Assembly: GCA_016872195.1 (NCBI GenBank)
Contig: VHAT01000013.1
Span: 1 to 60,310 of the forward strand
Source: Sphingomonadales bacterium
GTDB taxonomy: Bacteria; Bacteroidota; Bacteroidia; Chitinophagales; Chitinophagaceae
DNA length: 60,310 bases
Reading direction: 5' to 3'
The notes under the pieces: model-generated
Database searches by the model: none
Seen by the model: the letters and a program-made list of their open reading frames with translations, nothing else
Told to the model about the DNA's origin: nothing
Shown here: positions 52,750 through 60,310 of the stretch, in pieces
How the letters are laid out: each line of letters starts with the position of its first letter
Numbering within the stretch: the first letter of the stretch is position 1
Made by a program: the position numbers and the translations under genes

Positions 52750-55700
52750 TTATTCGAATTTGAGATCTAATCCGAGACCTCTTAATTCGTGCAACAATAC
52801 ATTGAACGATTCGGGAATACCGGCTCTAGGCACATTCTCCCCTTTAACCAACGACTCATAAGTCTTGGCCCGTCCAACGATATCGTCACTCTTGATGGTA
52901 AGCAATTCTTGCAAAATATTCGAAGCACCATAGGCCTCGAGCGCCCACACTTCCATTTCTCCAAAACGCTGACCACCGAACTGCGCCTTACCACCCAAGG
53001 GTTGTTGGGTAATGAGACTGTAAGGTCCGATCGAGCGGGCATGCATCTTATCGTCTACCATGTGATGCAACTTGATCATGTAGATGATACCCACCGTAGC
53101 TTTTTGATGGAAACGCTCTCCGGTCTCTCCATCGTAGAGATAAGTATGTCCGTACATGGGAATACCGGCCTGATCGCAATAGGTAGCGATCTCGTCAACA
53201 GAGGCACCGTCGAAGATGGGGGTAGAGAATTTCAAGCCCAGCTTTTCTCCTGTCCATCCTAAGATGGTCTCATAGATCTGTCCCAGATTCATACGACTGG
53301 GAACCCCCAATGGGTTCAACACCACATCGACGGGGGTACCGTCTTCGAGGAAGGGCATATCTTCTTGTCTCACGATCTTGGCTACGATCCCCTTATTTCC
53401 GTGACGACCAGCCATCTTATCACCCACTTTCAGCTTACGCTTAACCGCAAGGTAAACTTTGGCCAGTTTTTGTACGCCGGCAGGCAGCTCATCACCAATA
53501 CTGATATTGAACTTCTCTCTCTTGTAGCGACCCAGCTCTTCGTTGAATTTAATGCTGTAATTGTGCAGCAAGGTATTGATCTTGTCATCGGTTTTCTTAT
53601 CACCGGTCCAGCCCAGCGGGTTCACATTGGCATAATCCAATCCACGCAGACTCTTGTCGGCGAACTTGGCGCCCTTACCGATTTGCACTTCACCGAAGTT
53701 GTTGCTTACACCAGCCGAAACATGATCTTTCAAAAGAGCTGTAAGCTTCTCGATCAACACATTCTTAAGATCGATCTCGTACTTTTCGTGAAGCTTCTCT
53801 AGTTTTTCAAGAGAAGCCTTCTCACGCACTTTGGCATTCTTATCTTTTTTGGCGCGCTGGAAAAGTTTCTTTCCAATAACCACACCCTCTACTCCATTAG
53901 GCGCTTTCAAGGAAGCATCCTTGGCATCACCGGCTTTTTCGCCGAAGATGGCACGCAACAGCTTTTCTTCTGGAGTAGGATCGCTTTCTCCCTTCGGCGT
54001 GATCTTACCGATCAAGATATCCCCTTCTTTTACTTGCGCACCGATGCGAATGATTCCATTTTCATCGAGGTCCTTAGTGGCTTCTTCAGAAACGTTGGGA
54101 ATATCTGGAGTCAGTTCCTCTTCTCCCAGTTTGGTATCGCGCACTTCCAATTCGTACTCAGAGATATGGACCGAGGTAAAGAGATCTTCTTTTACGACAC
54201 GCTCACTGATAACAATGGCATCCTCGAAGTTGTAACCTTTCCAAGGCATAAAGGCCACCTTAAGATTTTTTCCTAGGGCTAGCTCTCCATGTTGTGTCGC
54301 GTATCCCTCTGTTAAGAAATCGCCTGTCTTTACCTTTTGTCCTTTCTTAACGGCAGGGCGTAGATTGATACAAGTCTCTTGGTTGGTCTTAATGAATTTA
54401 GTGAGTCGGTATACACGAAGGTCATCTTCGAAACTCACGAGCTTCTCATTGGCATCGCGGTCGTAACGAACATGAATCTCATTGGCATCCACAAATTCAA
54501 CGACTCCATTTCCTTCGGCGTGTATTTGGATACGGGCATCACGGGCCGCCTTTGCTTCGAAGCCCGTTCCCACAATGGGAACATCGGGGCGCAGCAGCGG
54601 AACGGCCTGACGTTGCATGTTCGATCCCATCAAGGCGCGGTTAGCATCGTCATGTTCCAAGAATGGGATCAGTGATGCACTGAGTCCCACAATTTGATTG
54701 GGCGCTACGTCCATGAATTCCACATCCCCTTTATCCAGGATCGGGAAATCACCGGTTTCGCGGCTAACGACCTTACCTTCTTTTACATTGCCTTTCTCAT
54801 CGAGCTTAGTGTTAGCCTGTGCGATCTTAGCATTATCTTCTTCTTCCGCACTCAGGAATACCAACTCCTTCATATTTACTTTGCCTTCGGCTACACGACG
54901 ATAAGGCGTTTCAATAAAGCCCATATCATTGATCTTGGCATGCACGCAGAGTGTAGAGATCAGACCGATATTGGGTCCCTCAGGAGTCTCGATAGTACAG
55001 AGACGACCATAGTGAGAGTAGTGAACGTCGCGGACTTCGAAACCAGCTCTTTCGCGACTCAGACCGCCGGGACCCAGGGCCGAGATACGACGCTTGTGCG
55101 TAATCTCAGAGAGCGGATTGGTCTGGTCAAGGAATTGAGAGAGCTGCGAGGTTCCGAAAAATGAATTGATAACAGAAGATAACGTACGGGCATTGATCAG
55201 GTCAACGGGTGTAAAGACCTCGTTGTCGCGAACGTTCATACGCTCTCTGATGGTACGAGCCATACGAGCCAATCCCACGCCGAATTGAGCATATAACTGT
55301 TCGCCCACGGTACGCACACGACGGTTGCTCAGGTGATCGATATCGTCGATCTCTGCCTTACCGTTGGTAAGACGAACCAGATATTTGATGATGAGAATAA
55401 TATCATCCTTGGTCAATGTCTTTTTCTCGAGCGGTAGGTTAACATTGAGCTTACGGTTGATCTTATAGCGACCTACCTCACCCAAGTCATAGCGCTTATC
55501 ACTGAAAAATAATTTATCGATAATACCGCGAGCCGTCTCATTGTCGGGCGCATCTGCACCGCGCAATTGACGATAGATGAACTGCACGGCCTCGAGTTCG
55601 CTATTAGAAGTATCCTTGTTAAGCGTGTTGTAGATGATAGCATAATCACCTCCTACATCTTCGCGCTGTATGAATACACTGGCCACCTCTAGTGAGGAGA

Positions 55701-56553
55701 TCGTTTCGATGGCGGCTTCGTCAAGCAGGGTATCGCGCTCCATGACGATCTCGTTGCGCTCAATAGAGACCACCTCTCCGGTATCCTCATCCACAAAATC
55801 CTCTACCCAGGTACGAAGTACACGGGCCGCCAAGCGCTTGCCAACGTACTTTGAAAGTGTTTTCTTATCGGTCTTTACTTCATCGGCCATACCGAAGAGC
55901 TCCAAGATATCCTTATCGGTCTCGTATCCAATGGATCGAAGCAAAGTGGTAACAGGGAATTTTTTCTTTCTGTCGATGTACGCATACATGACGTTGTTGA
56001 TATCGGTAGCAAATTCCATCCAGGCTCCCTTGAAGGGGATTACACGGGCAGAGTAGATCTTGGTACCGTTGGGATGCACCGATTGGCCAAAGAAAACCCC
56101 GGGAGAACGATGCAACTGTGAAACGACTACACGCTCAGCTCCATTGATCACGAAGGTGCCGCGTGGGGTCATGTAAGGAATATTACCCAAGAAAACGTCT
56201 TGCACGATTGTTTGGAAGTCTACGTGCTCCTCATCGTTACAACTAAGACGCAATTTTGCTTTTAGCGGAACAGCATAGGTAAGACCGCGCTCCATACATT
56301 CCTCAATGGTGTAGCGGGGCGGATCAATGAAATAATCCAAGAATTCCAATACGAAAATATTTCGCGTATCGGTAATAGGAAAGTTGTCCTTGAACACGCG
56401 AAACAGCCCCTCGATGTTACGTTTATCGGGAGTGGTCTCGAGCTGGAAGAATTCTTTGAACGACTGAATCTGGACTTCGAGTAAATCTGGTGTTTCTGCA
56501 AGGTGCTTGATCTTTCCAAAATCAATCCTTGCGTTCGTTTTTGCTGCAGACAT
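52750..56553 (-). CDS. rpoB: DNA-directed RNA polymerase subunit beta
   Basis: The 1267-residue subunit that, with beta', forms the active centre. Seen: the rifampicin-site region with [19 protein letters not shown] and [18 protein letters not shown], and the C-terminal [18 protein letters not shown]. The rifampicin region reads as the usual sensitive sequence (D in FLDQTN, H to K in ITHKRR as expected). The ATG at 56553 ([15 protein letters not shown]) is preferred over one seven codons upstream. A strong promoter at 56696-56726 makes rpoBC its own unit. Confidence 0.98.
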   Translation of the reverse strand: MSAAKTNARIDFGKIKHLAETPDLLEVQIQSFKEFFQLETTPDKRNIEGLFRVFKDNFPITDTRNIFVLEFLDYFIDPPRYTIEECMERGLTYAVPLKAKLRLSCNDEEHVDFQTIVQDVFLGNIPYMTPRGTFVINGAERVVVSQLHRSPGVFFGQSVHPNGTKIYSARVIPFKGAWMEFATDINNVMYAYIDRKKKFPVTTLLRSIGYETDKDILELFGMADEVKTDKKTLSKYVGKRLAARVLRTWVEDFVDEDTGEVVSIERNEIVMERDTLLDEAAIETISSLEVASVFIQREDVGGDYAIIYNTLNKDTSNSELEAVQFIYRQLRGADAPDNETARGIIDKLFFSDKRYDLGEVGRYKINRKLNVNLPLEKKTLTKDDIILIIKYLVRLTNGKAEIDDIDHLSNRRVRTVGEQLYAQFGVGLARMARTIRERMNVRDNEVFTPVDLINARTLSSVINSFFGTSQLSQFLDQTNPLSEITHKRRISALGPGGLSRERAGFEVRDVHYSHYGRLCTIETPEGPNIGLISTLCVHAKINDMGFIETPYRRVAEGKVNMKELVFLSAEEEDNAKIAQANTKLDEKGNVKEGKVVSRETGDFPILDKGDVEFMDVAPNQIVGLSASLIPFLEHDDANRALMGSNMQRQAVPLLRPDVPIVGTGFEAKAARDARIQIHAEGNGVVEFVDANEIHVRYDRDANEKLVSFEDDLRVYRLTKFIKTNQETCINLRPAVKKGQKVKTGDFLTEGYATQHGELALGKNLKVAFMPWKGYNFEDAIVISERVVKEDLFTSVHISEYELEVRDTKLGEEELTPDIPNVSEEATKDLDENGIIRIGAQVKEGDILIGKITPKGESDPTPEEKLLRAIFGEKAGDAKDASLKAPNGVEGVVIGKKLFQRAKKDKNAKVREKASLEKLEKLHEKYEIDLKNVLIEKLTALLKDHVSAGVSNNFGEVQIGKGAKFADKSLRGLDYANVNPLGWTGDKKTDDKINTLLHNYSIKFNEELGRYKREKFNISIGDELPAGVQKLAKVYLAVKRKLKVGDKMAGRHGNKGIVAKIVRQEDMPFLEDGTPVDVVLNPLGVPSRMNLGQIYETILGWTGEKLGLKFSTPIFDGASVDEIATYCDQAGIPMYGHTYLYDGETGERFHQKATVGIIYMIKLHHMVDDKMHARSIGPYSLITQQPLGGKAQFGGQRFGEMEVWALEAYGASNILQELLTIKSDDIVGRAKTYESLVKGENVPRAGIPESFNVLLHELRGLGLDLKFE

Positions 56554-56695
56554 AGCGTAAACCGGTTTTTTCAACGTTCAGGACATACCTTTCACGTGGT
56601 GGCTTCCGAGTTAAAAAAAACAGAAGTCACTGTAAATAAATTACTTACACATGGTCAGGAATGTCGAAAATATATTTGGCCAAAATAAAGGAGGG

Positions 56696-56726
56696 CAAAG
56701 GTAAACAATTCAAAATCACCCACAAA
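56696..56726 (-). promoter_or_regulatory. Promoter of rpoBC
   Basis: On the minus strand TTTG (56723-56726), 19 nt, TACCTTTG (56696-56703): a full match. The leader to the rpoB ATG would be about 135-140 nt. It lies within the 5' region of the opposite-strand HhH gene if the longer start of that gene is used. Confidence 0.8.
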
Positions 56727-56804
56727 ATTTGCACCCACAAAAATCCTACCAATTTTTGGGCCGAAGCCTTGAAGGATCCTAAAGGGGGTGTTATACTTGC
56801 TTGG

Positions 56805-57578
56805 ATGAGACCCCACCCCACCCACGGTAAAAATCGACCCGGCCCCCTGCTAAGCAGCCAAAAGGACCGTTTAGGGACCCTCCTCTTAGGGCTGCTCTTA
56901 CTTCTATACTTACTGGTAAGCTTACCCCCAAAAAGCAGCTCTCCCCCCTTGATCAGCGCCGACTCGCCTAGAATAGACTCATTCAAAAGAAATTCAAAAT
57001 CAACTGCTTATAATAATACAGGAGCAATATCAAGCTACAAAAAAAACTACTATAAAGTCTTAAGCAGATCGCAAGGTCCTGTATCAAAAAAATTTGATTT
57101 TCGGGGCCAAAAGCCCGATTTAGTACCCTTCAAGCGCCAAGCCCGGTCATACGACCCCACCTTTTTAAACAGTGCCGATTCGGCCGATCTAGAAAAACTT
57201 CCTGGCATTGGTCCGGTACTCGCCTCGCGGATCATCCGGTACAGAAATAAGCTGGGCGGGTTTTACGAGAAGGCACAACTGAGAGAGGTGTACGGCATTA
57301 GTGATTCACTGTTTTCATTGCTCCAACCCCTATTGCTGCTAACCAGCTCCAATGCCCTGATCAGAACGATCGATATAAATCATATTTGCTTCGATTCGCT
57401 GCGACAGCATCCATATTTGCGCTGGGAGAAAGCCAGAGCGATCATACGATACCGCGAGGCAAATGGTCCATTCCGGTCGGAAAAGGACTTAAGAAATATC
57501 TGGACCCTGGACTCTCTTACCCTTGCCAAAATACTTCCTTACATCCTTTTCGACAGTGCAGCGAAAATGGGACCTTAA
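56805..57578 (+). CDS. Helix-hairpin-helix protein (ComEA-like)
   Basis: A membrane-anchored DNA-binding-like protein. From the ATG at 56805 it has 257 residues: a basic start, one membrane helix (LGTLLLGLLLLLYLLVSLP), a Ser/Lys-rich linker, then two HhH units: LEKLPGIGPVLASRIIRYRN and, 100 residues later, WEKARAIIRYREANGPF with LRNIWTL. A start at 56661 would add 48 residues but place them over the rpoB promoter. It lies on the plus strand between rplL and rpoB. DNA uptake (ComEA-like) or another envelope role cannot be decided. Confidence 0.75.
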   Translation: MRPHPTHGKNRPGPLLSSQKDRLGTLLLGLLLLLYLLVSLPPKSSSPPLISADSPRIDSFKRNSKSTAYNNTGAISSYKKNYYKVLSRSQGPVSKKFDFRGQKPDLVPFKRQARSYDPTFLNSADSADLEKLPGIGPVLASRIIRYRNKLGGFYEKAQLREVYGISDSLFSLLQPLLLLTSSNALIRTIDINHICFDSLRQHPYLRWEKARAIIRYREANGPFRSEKDLRNIWTLDSLTLAKILPYILFDSAAKMGP

Positions 57579-57637
57579 CGCCAATAGAAAATGGACGCTA
57601 AAAGAAATGACCCTTTACGCGACCGCGATAACGAAAC

Positions 57638-57664
57638 AAAAAAAGACCCTCCAAACGGAAGGTC
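57638..57664 (-). terminator. Terminator of rplL
   Basis: On the minus strand GACCTTCC/GGAGGGTC, loop GTTT, then seven T. The stem is complete in minus-strand RNA through a G-U pair, but in plus-strand RNA the same position is a C-A mismatch, so it favours ending rplL over the HhH gene. It lies 28 nt after the rplL stop. Confidence 0.8.
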
Positions 57665-57691
57665 TTTTTTTATAGTGAGAATTGAAAACGC

Positions 57692-58066
57692 TTACGCGAT
57701 CTCTACTTCTGCACCAGCTTCTTTCAGCTTAGCTGCAATGTCTTCAGCTTCTGCTTTAGAAACGTTTTCTTTAACGGTCTTGGGAGCACCATCCACCATG
57801 TCTTTGGCTTCTTTCAGCCCCAGACCTGTCAGGTCTTTAACCACTTTAACTACATTGAGCTTAGAAGCTCCACCGCTCTTCAAAATGACATTGAAGGCAG
57901 TCTTTTCTTCGGCAGCAGCAGCGCCACCACCGTCTCCACCGGCTACCACTACGGCAGCAGCTGCGGGTTCAATTCCGTACTCGTTCTTGAGCACATCAGC
58001 GAGCTCTTGAACTTCTTTTACTGTTAAGCCTACCAGGCTCTCAGCAAGTGCTTTTACATCAGCCAT
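57692..58066 (-). CDS. rplL: 50S ribosomal protein L7/L12
   Basis: The 124-residue stalk protein that recruits translation factors. Seen: [21 protein letters not shown], the Ala/Gly hinge ([19 protein letters not shown]), and the factor-binding domain with [12 protein letters not shown] and [14 protein letters not shown]. It is preceded by 186 nt without a gene after rplJ. Confidence 0.98.
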   Translation of the reverse strand: MADVKALAESLVGLTVKEVQELADVLKNEYGIEPAAAAVVVAGGDGGGAAAAEEKTAFNVILKSGGASKLNVVKVVKDLTGLGLKEAKDMVDGAPKTVKENVSKAEAEDIAAKLKEAGAEVEIA

Positions 58067-58252
58067 TTGATTTCAATTTTTACCGTTTTCACTGCATTGA
58101 AGCTCCAACGGCGGTTTAAAAAAATTTGCCTTTGTTCGGTCCTTTCGGAACACCCTCAGGCCTGGGTTTTTATTTTGATTGACCAACCAATGGTGATCAA
58201 CTAAAATCGTTCGTTAACAACTGTCTTTCGAAAAACAGTGTCAAATTGATCA
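58067..58252 (-). other. 186-nt gap between rplJ and rplL with one hairpin
   Basis: No gene is seen. Close after the rplJ stop a 7-bp hairpin (58221-58238, CTGTTTTTCGAAAGACAG on the minus strand) is not followed by a T run, so it may be a processing or attenuation site rather than a full terminator. No good promoter was found for rplL. The gap is long for an rplJ-rplL junction. Confidence 0.35.
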
Positions 58253-58765
58253 TTACTCAGCAGCGGGCGTGGCCTGCTTTTCGTGATGATGCAATAAGGC
58301 CGCCAGCACACGCTTGGCAGGAGATTGCAACAATCCGATCACTTCGCCGATCAACTCGTTCTTGGTCTTGATCTGGGTGAGCGCCTTCAATTGATTATCG
58401 CCACTGTAAACATCTCCATTGATAAAGGCCGCCTTTAATACGGGTTTATCACCGTTGCTTTCTTTACGAAAAGAACTGATGATCAGTGCGGGCTCTTTGG
58501 GATTCTCTGAGAATAGTAGCGCCGTTACCTTATGCAACGAGTCGTACATACCGGCATATTTTGCACTGTCCAGTGATTCGAGCGCCTTTTTGATAAGGGT
58601 ATTCTTAGCCACCTTCATCTCTACCTGCTTATTGAAACAAGCGCGACGAAGTTTGCCTACCTGCTCCACTGTGAGCGACTCCGTGTCAGTTACATAGAAG
58701 TTGTTATACTGAGCGAACTTGCCTTTCAGCAATTCTATCACTTCGTTTTTTTGCTCTTTAGTCAT
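58253..58765 (-). CDS. rplJ: 50S ribosomal protein L10
   Basis: The 170-residue stalk base that carries L7/L12 dimers. It has the N-terminal rRNA-binding domain (VIELLKGKFAQYNNFYVTD, EQVGKLRRACFNKQVEMKVAKN) and the C-terminal helix region (SPAKRVLAALLHHHEKQAT). It lies 45 nt after rplA. Confidence 0.97.
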   Translation of the reverse strand: MTKEQKNEVIELLKGKFAQYNNFYVTDTESLTVEQVGKLRRACFNKQVEMKVAKNTLIKKALESLDSAKYAGMYDSLHKVTALLFSENPKEPALIISSFRKESNGDKPVLKAAFINGDVYSGDNQLKALTQIKTKNELIGEVIGLLQSPAKRVLAALLHHHEKQATPAAE

Positions 58766-58810
58766 TGTATTAGCGTTTTGACTTTTTTAATTGATTTTCC
58801 GATACCGGGC

Positions 58811-59506
58811 TTAGTTAACAAAGGCCTTAGTATCGATTGCGATGCCCGGACTCATTGTCGAAGCCATACTGATCCCTTTCAGGTAAGTTCCTTTAGAGGA
58901 AGAGGGCTTGGCCTTGATAATGGCGTTCAGCAACTCCTGGCTATTTTCAGCGATCTTCTCCGGAGCAAAACTGACACGACCAATAGAGGCATGAACAATA
59001 CCCACCTTATCTACCTTAAAGGCGATCTTTCCACCCTTAACATCGTTGATGGCTGCGGCAACATCGTTAGTTACCGTTCCGGTCTTCGGATTAGGCATCA
59101 GGTTACGAGGACCAAGCACTTTACCGAGCTTACCGATCTTAGGCATTACGCTGGGAGTAGCGATGATCACATCGACATCGACCCAACCGCCTTCGATCTT
59201 GGTAACGAACTCTTCTAATCCTACATAATCGGCACCCGCATTCTTTGCATCGGCCTCTTTGTCGGGCGTACAGAGTACTAATACTTTTTTGGTCTTACCG
59301 GTTCCGTGAGGAAGGGTAACAGTTCCACGAATCGCTTGATCGGCCTTCTTAGGGTCGACACCCAAGCGGATATGCAGATCTACGGAAGCATCGAATTTGC
59401 AGGTCGTAATTTGCTTGACCAAACTAGATGCTTCTTTCAGCGAATATGATTTGTTGGCGTCAACCTTGGTGTCGGCCACTTTTCTTTTTTTACTGATAAA
59501 TGCCAT
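58811..59506 (-). CDS. rplA: 50S ribosomal protein L1
   Basis: The 231-residue mobile stalk protein. Seen: [55 protein letters not shown] and the C-terminal [17 protein letters not shown]. It lies 23 nt after rplK. L1 normally also represses its own operon by binding its mRNA; no clear mimic site was searched in detail. Confidence 0.98.
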   Translation of the reverse strand: MAFISKKRKVADTKVDANKSYSLKEASSLVKQITTCKFDASVDLHIRLGVDPKKADQAIRGTVTLPHGTGKTKKVLVLCTPDKEADAKNAGADYVGLEEFVTKIEGGWVDVDVIIATPSVMPKIGKLGKVLGPRNLMPNPKTGTVTNDVAAAINDVKGGKIAFKVDKVGIVHASIGRVSFAPEKIAENSQELLNAIIKAKPSSSKGTYLKGISMASTMSPGIAIDTKAFVN

Positions 59507-59529
59507 GATTCAATTTTTTGTAGTGAACA

Positions 59530-59973
59530 TTAATTTTCCCAAGGAGCTTTACCCTCTACGTTCAGCCCCATACTGCGGGCCGTACCCGCTACCATTTTCA
59601 TGGCACTTTCTACGGTAAAGCAGTTCAGGTCTGGCATCTTATCTTCGGCAATGGCCTTGATCTGTGTCCAGTTGACCTTTCCTACTTTAGAACGGTTACT
59701 CTCTTTGGAACCTTTCTGAATCTTGGCAGCCTCCAATAGCTGTACGGCTGCAGGAGGTGTTTTGATAATGAAGTCAAAACTCTTGTCTGTGTAAACGGTA
59801 ATCAGTACGGGAAGAACTTTCCCTTGTTTGTCCTGCGTTCTAGCATTGAATTGCTTGCAGAACTCCATAATGTTGATCCCTTTGGAACCTAAGGCAGGTC
59901 CGATGGGAGGTGCTGGGTTGGCCTGGCCACCCTTGCACTGCAGCTTCACGAAGCCGGATACTTCTTTTGCCAT
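59530..59973 (-). CDS. rplK: 50S ribosomal protein L11
   Basis: The 147-residue protein of the GTPase-associated centre. Seen: [20 protein letters not shown] (proline-rich rRNA- and thiostrepton-site region) and the C-terminal [16 protein letters not shown]. It is the first gene of the unit rplK-rplA-rplJ(-rplL), served by a full promoter at 60054-60084. Confidence 0.98.
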   Translation of the reverse strand: MAKEVSGFVKLQCKGGQANPAPPIGPALGSKGINIMEFCKQFNARTQDKQGKVLPVLITVYTDKSFDFIIKTPPAAVQLLEAAKIQKGSKESNRSKVGKVNWTQIKAIAEDKMPDLNCFTVESAMKMVAGTARSMGLNVEGKAPWEN

Positions 59974-60053
59974 GTCTTTAGATTTATTGGTTCAAGCGTA
60001 ATGCCTATGGCATTACTCCCAAATTCCTCATAAAAAAGAACTAATTGGGGCTG

Positions 60054-60084
60054 CAAAGTTAACGGATAAAATTCGATCGGCAAA
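60054..60084 (-). promoter_or_regulatory. Promoter of rplK
   Basis: On the minus strand TTTG (60081-60084), 19 nt, TAACTTTG (60054-60061): a full match. The leader to rplK would be about 75 nt, long enough for control elements. Confidence 0.8.
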
Positions 60085-60146
60085 GCATTTTAGAGGCTTT
60101 TTTAAAGGCCCCTATTAATCTGATTGTCAGCGCCTACTGAGAGAAA

Positions 60147-60176
60147 GCAAAAACCTCTGTCGGAAACAGAGGTTTT
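60147..60176 (-). terminator. Terminator of nusG
   Basis: An 11-bp stem (60150-60160 with 60166-60176), loop of five, followed on the minus strand by TTTTTGC. It separates nusG from rplK. Confidence 0.8.
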
Positions 60177-60215
60177 AAATTAGTTGAGGAAAACGCAGCA
60201 AAACAGCAAAGAGGC

Positions 60216-60310
60216 CTAACTGAGCTTCTCCACTTGCATATAGCTAAGCTCCACGGGAGTGGCACGTCCAAAGATCTTGACCGTTACCTTTAGCTTCTTT
60301 TTCTCTTCAT
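60216..60310 (-). CDS. nusG: Transcription termination/antitermination protein NusG, C-terminal end
   Basis: Only the last 31 codons are in the window; the gene runs off the right edge. The minus strand reads [19 protein letters not shown] then SYMQVEKLS and TAG: the KOW-domain end of NusG in Bacteroidota. It would be upstream of rplK as usual, but a terminator and an rplK promoter lie between them. Confidence 0.88.
   Translation of the reverse strand, partial: EEKKKLKVTVKIFGRATPVELSYMQVEKLS

Noticed and set aside
48406-56553. Many long open frames on the opposite strand of rpoB and rpoC
   Set aside because: They mirror the codon bias of the real genes and show no recognisable proteins.
56661-56804. 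Longer HhH protein start at 56661
   Set aside because: The added residues would overlie the rpoBC promoter and are not needed for the membrane anchor; kept as an alternative only.
1-60310. CRISPR arrays, insertion sequences, prophage genes, toxin-antitoxin pairs
   Set aside because: No regularly spaced repeats, transposases, phage structural genes or toxin-like pairs were seen.

Overview
The window is chromosomal DNA of a Bacteroidota bacterium, most likely Chitinophagaceae or a close relative. The evidence is the gene content (DUF3810, DUF2911, DUF4254, a GT117/DUF2723 protein, an OmpH-like protein, an epsilon-exonuclease/GIY-YIG fusion), the Bacteroidota promoter signature (-33 TTTG, about 19-20 nt, -7 TAnnTTTG) seen at many start sites, and the sequence flavour of RpoB, RpoC and EF-P. 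No rRNA, CRISPR array, insertion sequence or prophage was seen. Genes are dense and no gap between them exceeds about 250 nt.

Region by region. 1-4653: the end of a DUF2130 protein, a 4'-phosphopantetheinyl transferase, dcd, a DUF3810 membrane protein, and the conserved DUF177(YceD)-rpmF-plsX cluster that joins ribosome and lipid synthesis. 4684-12144: tRNA-Lys, an SDR, a SAM hydroxide adenosyltransferase, a giant GT117 membrane protein, an acyl-CoA carboxylase beta subunit and rnhA. 12141-17382: DUF6580, manA, YraN, a YkgJ-type cysteine cluster protein, a lipoprotein, xerD and a DUF2911 protein. 17389-24504: a minus-strand operon of an exported M14 carboxypeptidase, an exported PIG-L deacetylase, two very small membrane proteins (one of 39 aa) and a sodium:solute symporter, with a divergent gamma-glutamyltransferase. 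26308-39254: housekeeping genes, including efp-accB-accC, mdh, an RlmK-type methyltransferase, the nuclease fusion, cmk, clpC, a STAS protein, rnz and accA.

39401-44207 is the one clearly accessory stretch. It follows tRNA-Asp, is visibly more A+T rich, and holds short secreted or membrane proteins. Two L,D-transpeptidase-like genes and two paralogous small lipoproteins form a duplicated cell-envelope module. Two genes in it look broken: one lipoprotein copy is frameshifted at a T6 run in its signal peptide, and a DUF4328-like gene is cut by an in-frame TGA where the family has Trp.

44271-60310 returns to core genes: a Gfo/Idh/MocA oxidoreductase, ispD, a family 9 glycosyltransferase, DUF4254, OmpH, rpoC, rpoB, then rplL, rplJ, rplA, rplK and the end of nusG, all but the oxidoreductase on the minus strand. 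The usual continuous nusG-rplKAJL-rpoBC string is broken into units: a terminator follows nusG, a strong promoter precedes rplK, a terminator follows rplL, and a helix-hairpin-helix gene on the opposite strand lies between rplL and rpoB, which has its own promoter.
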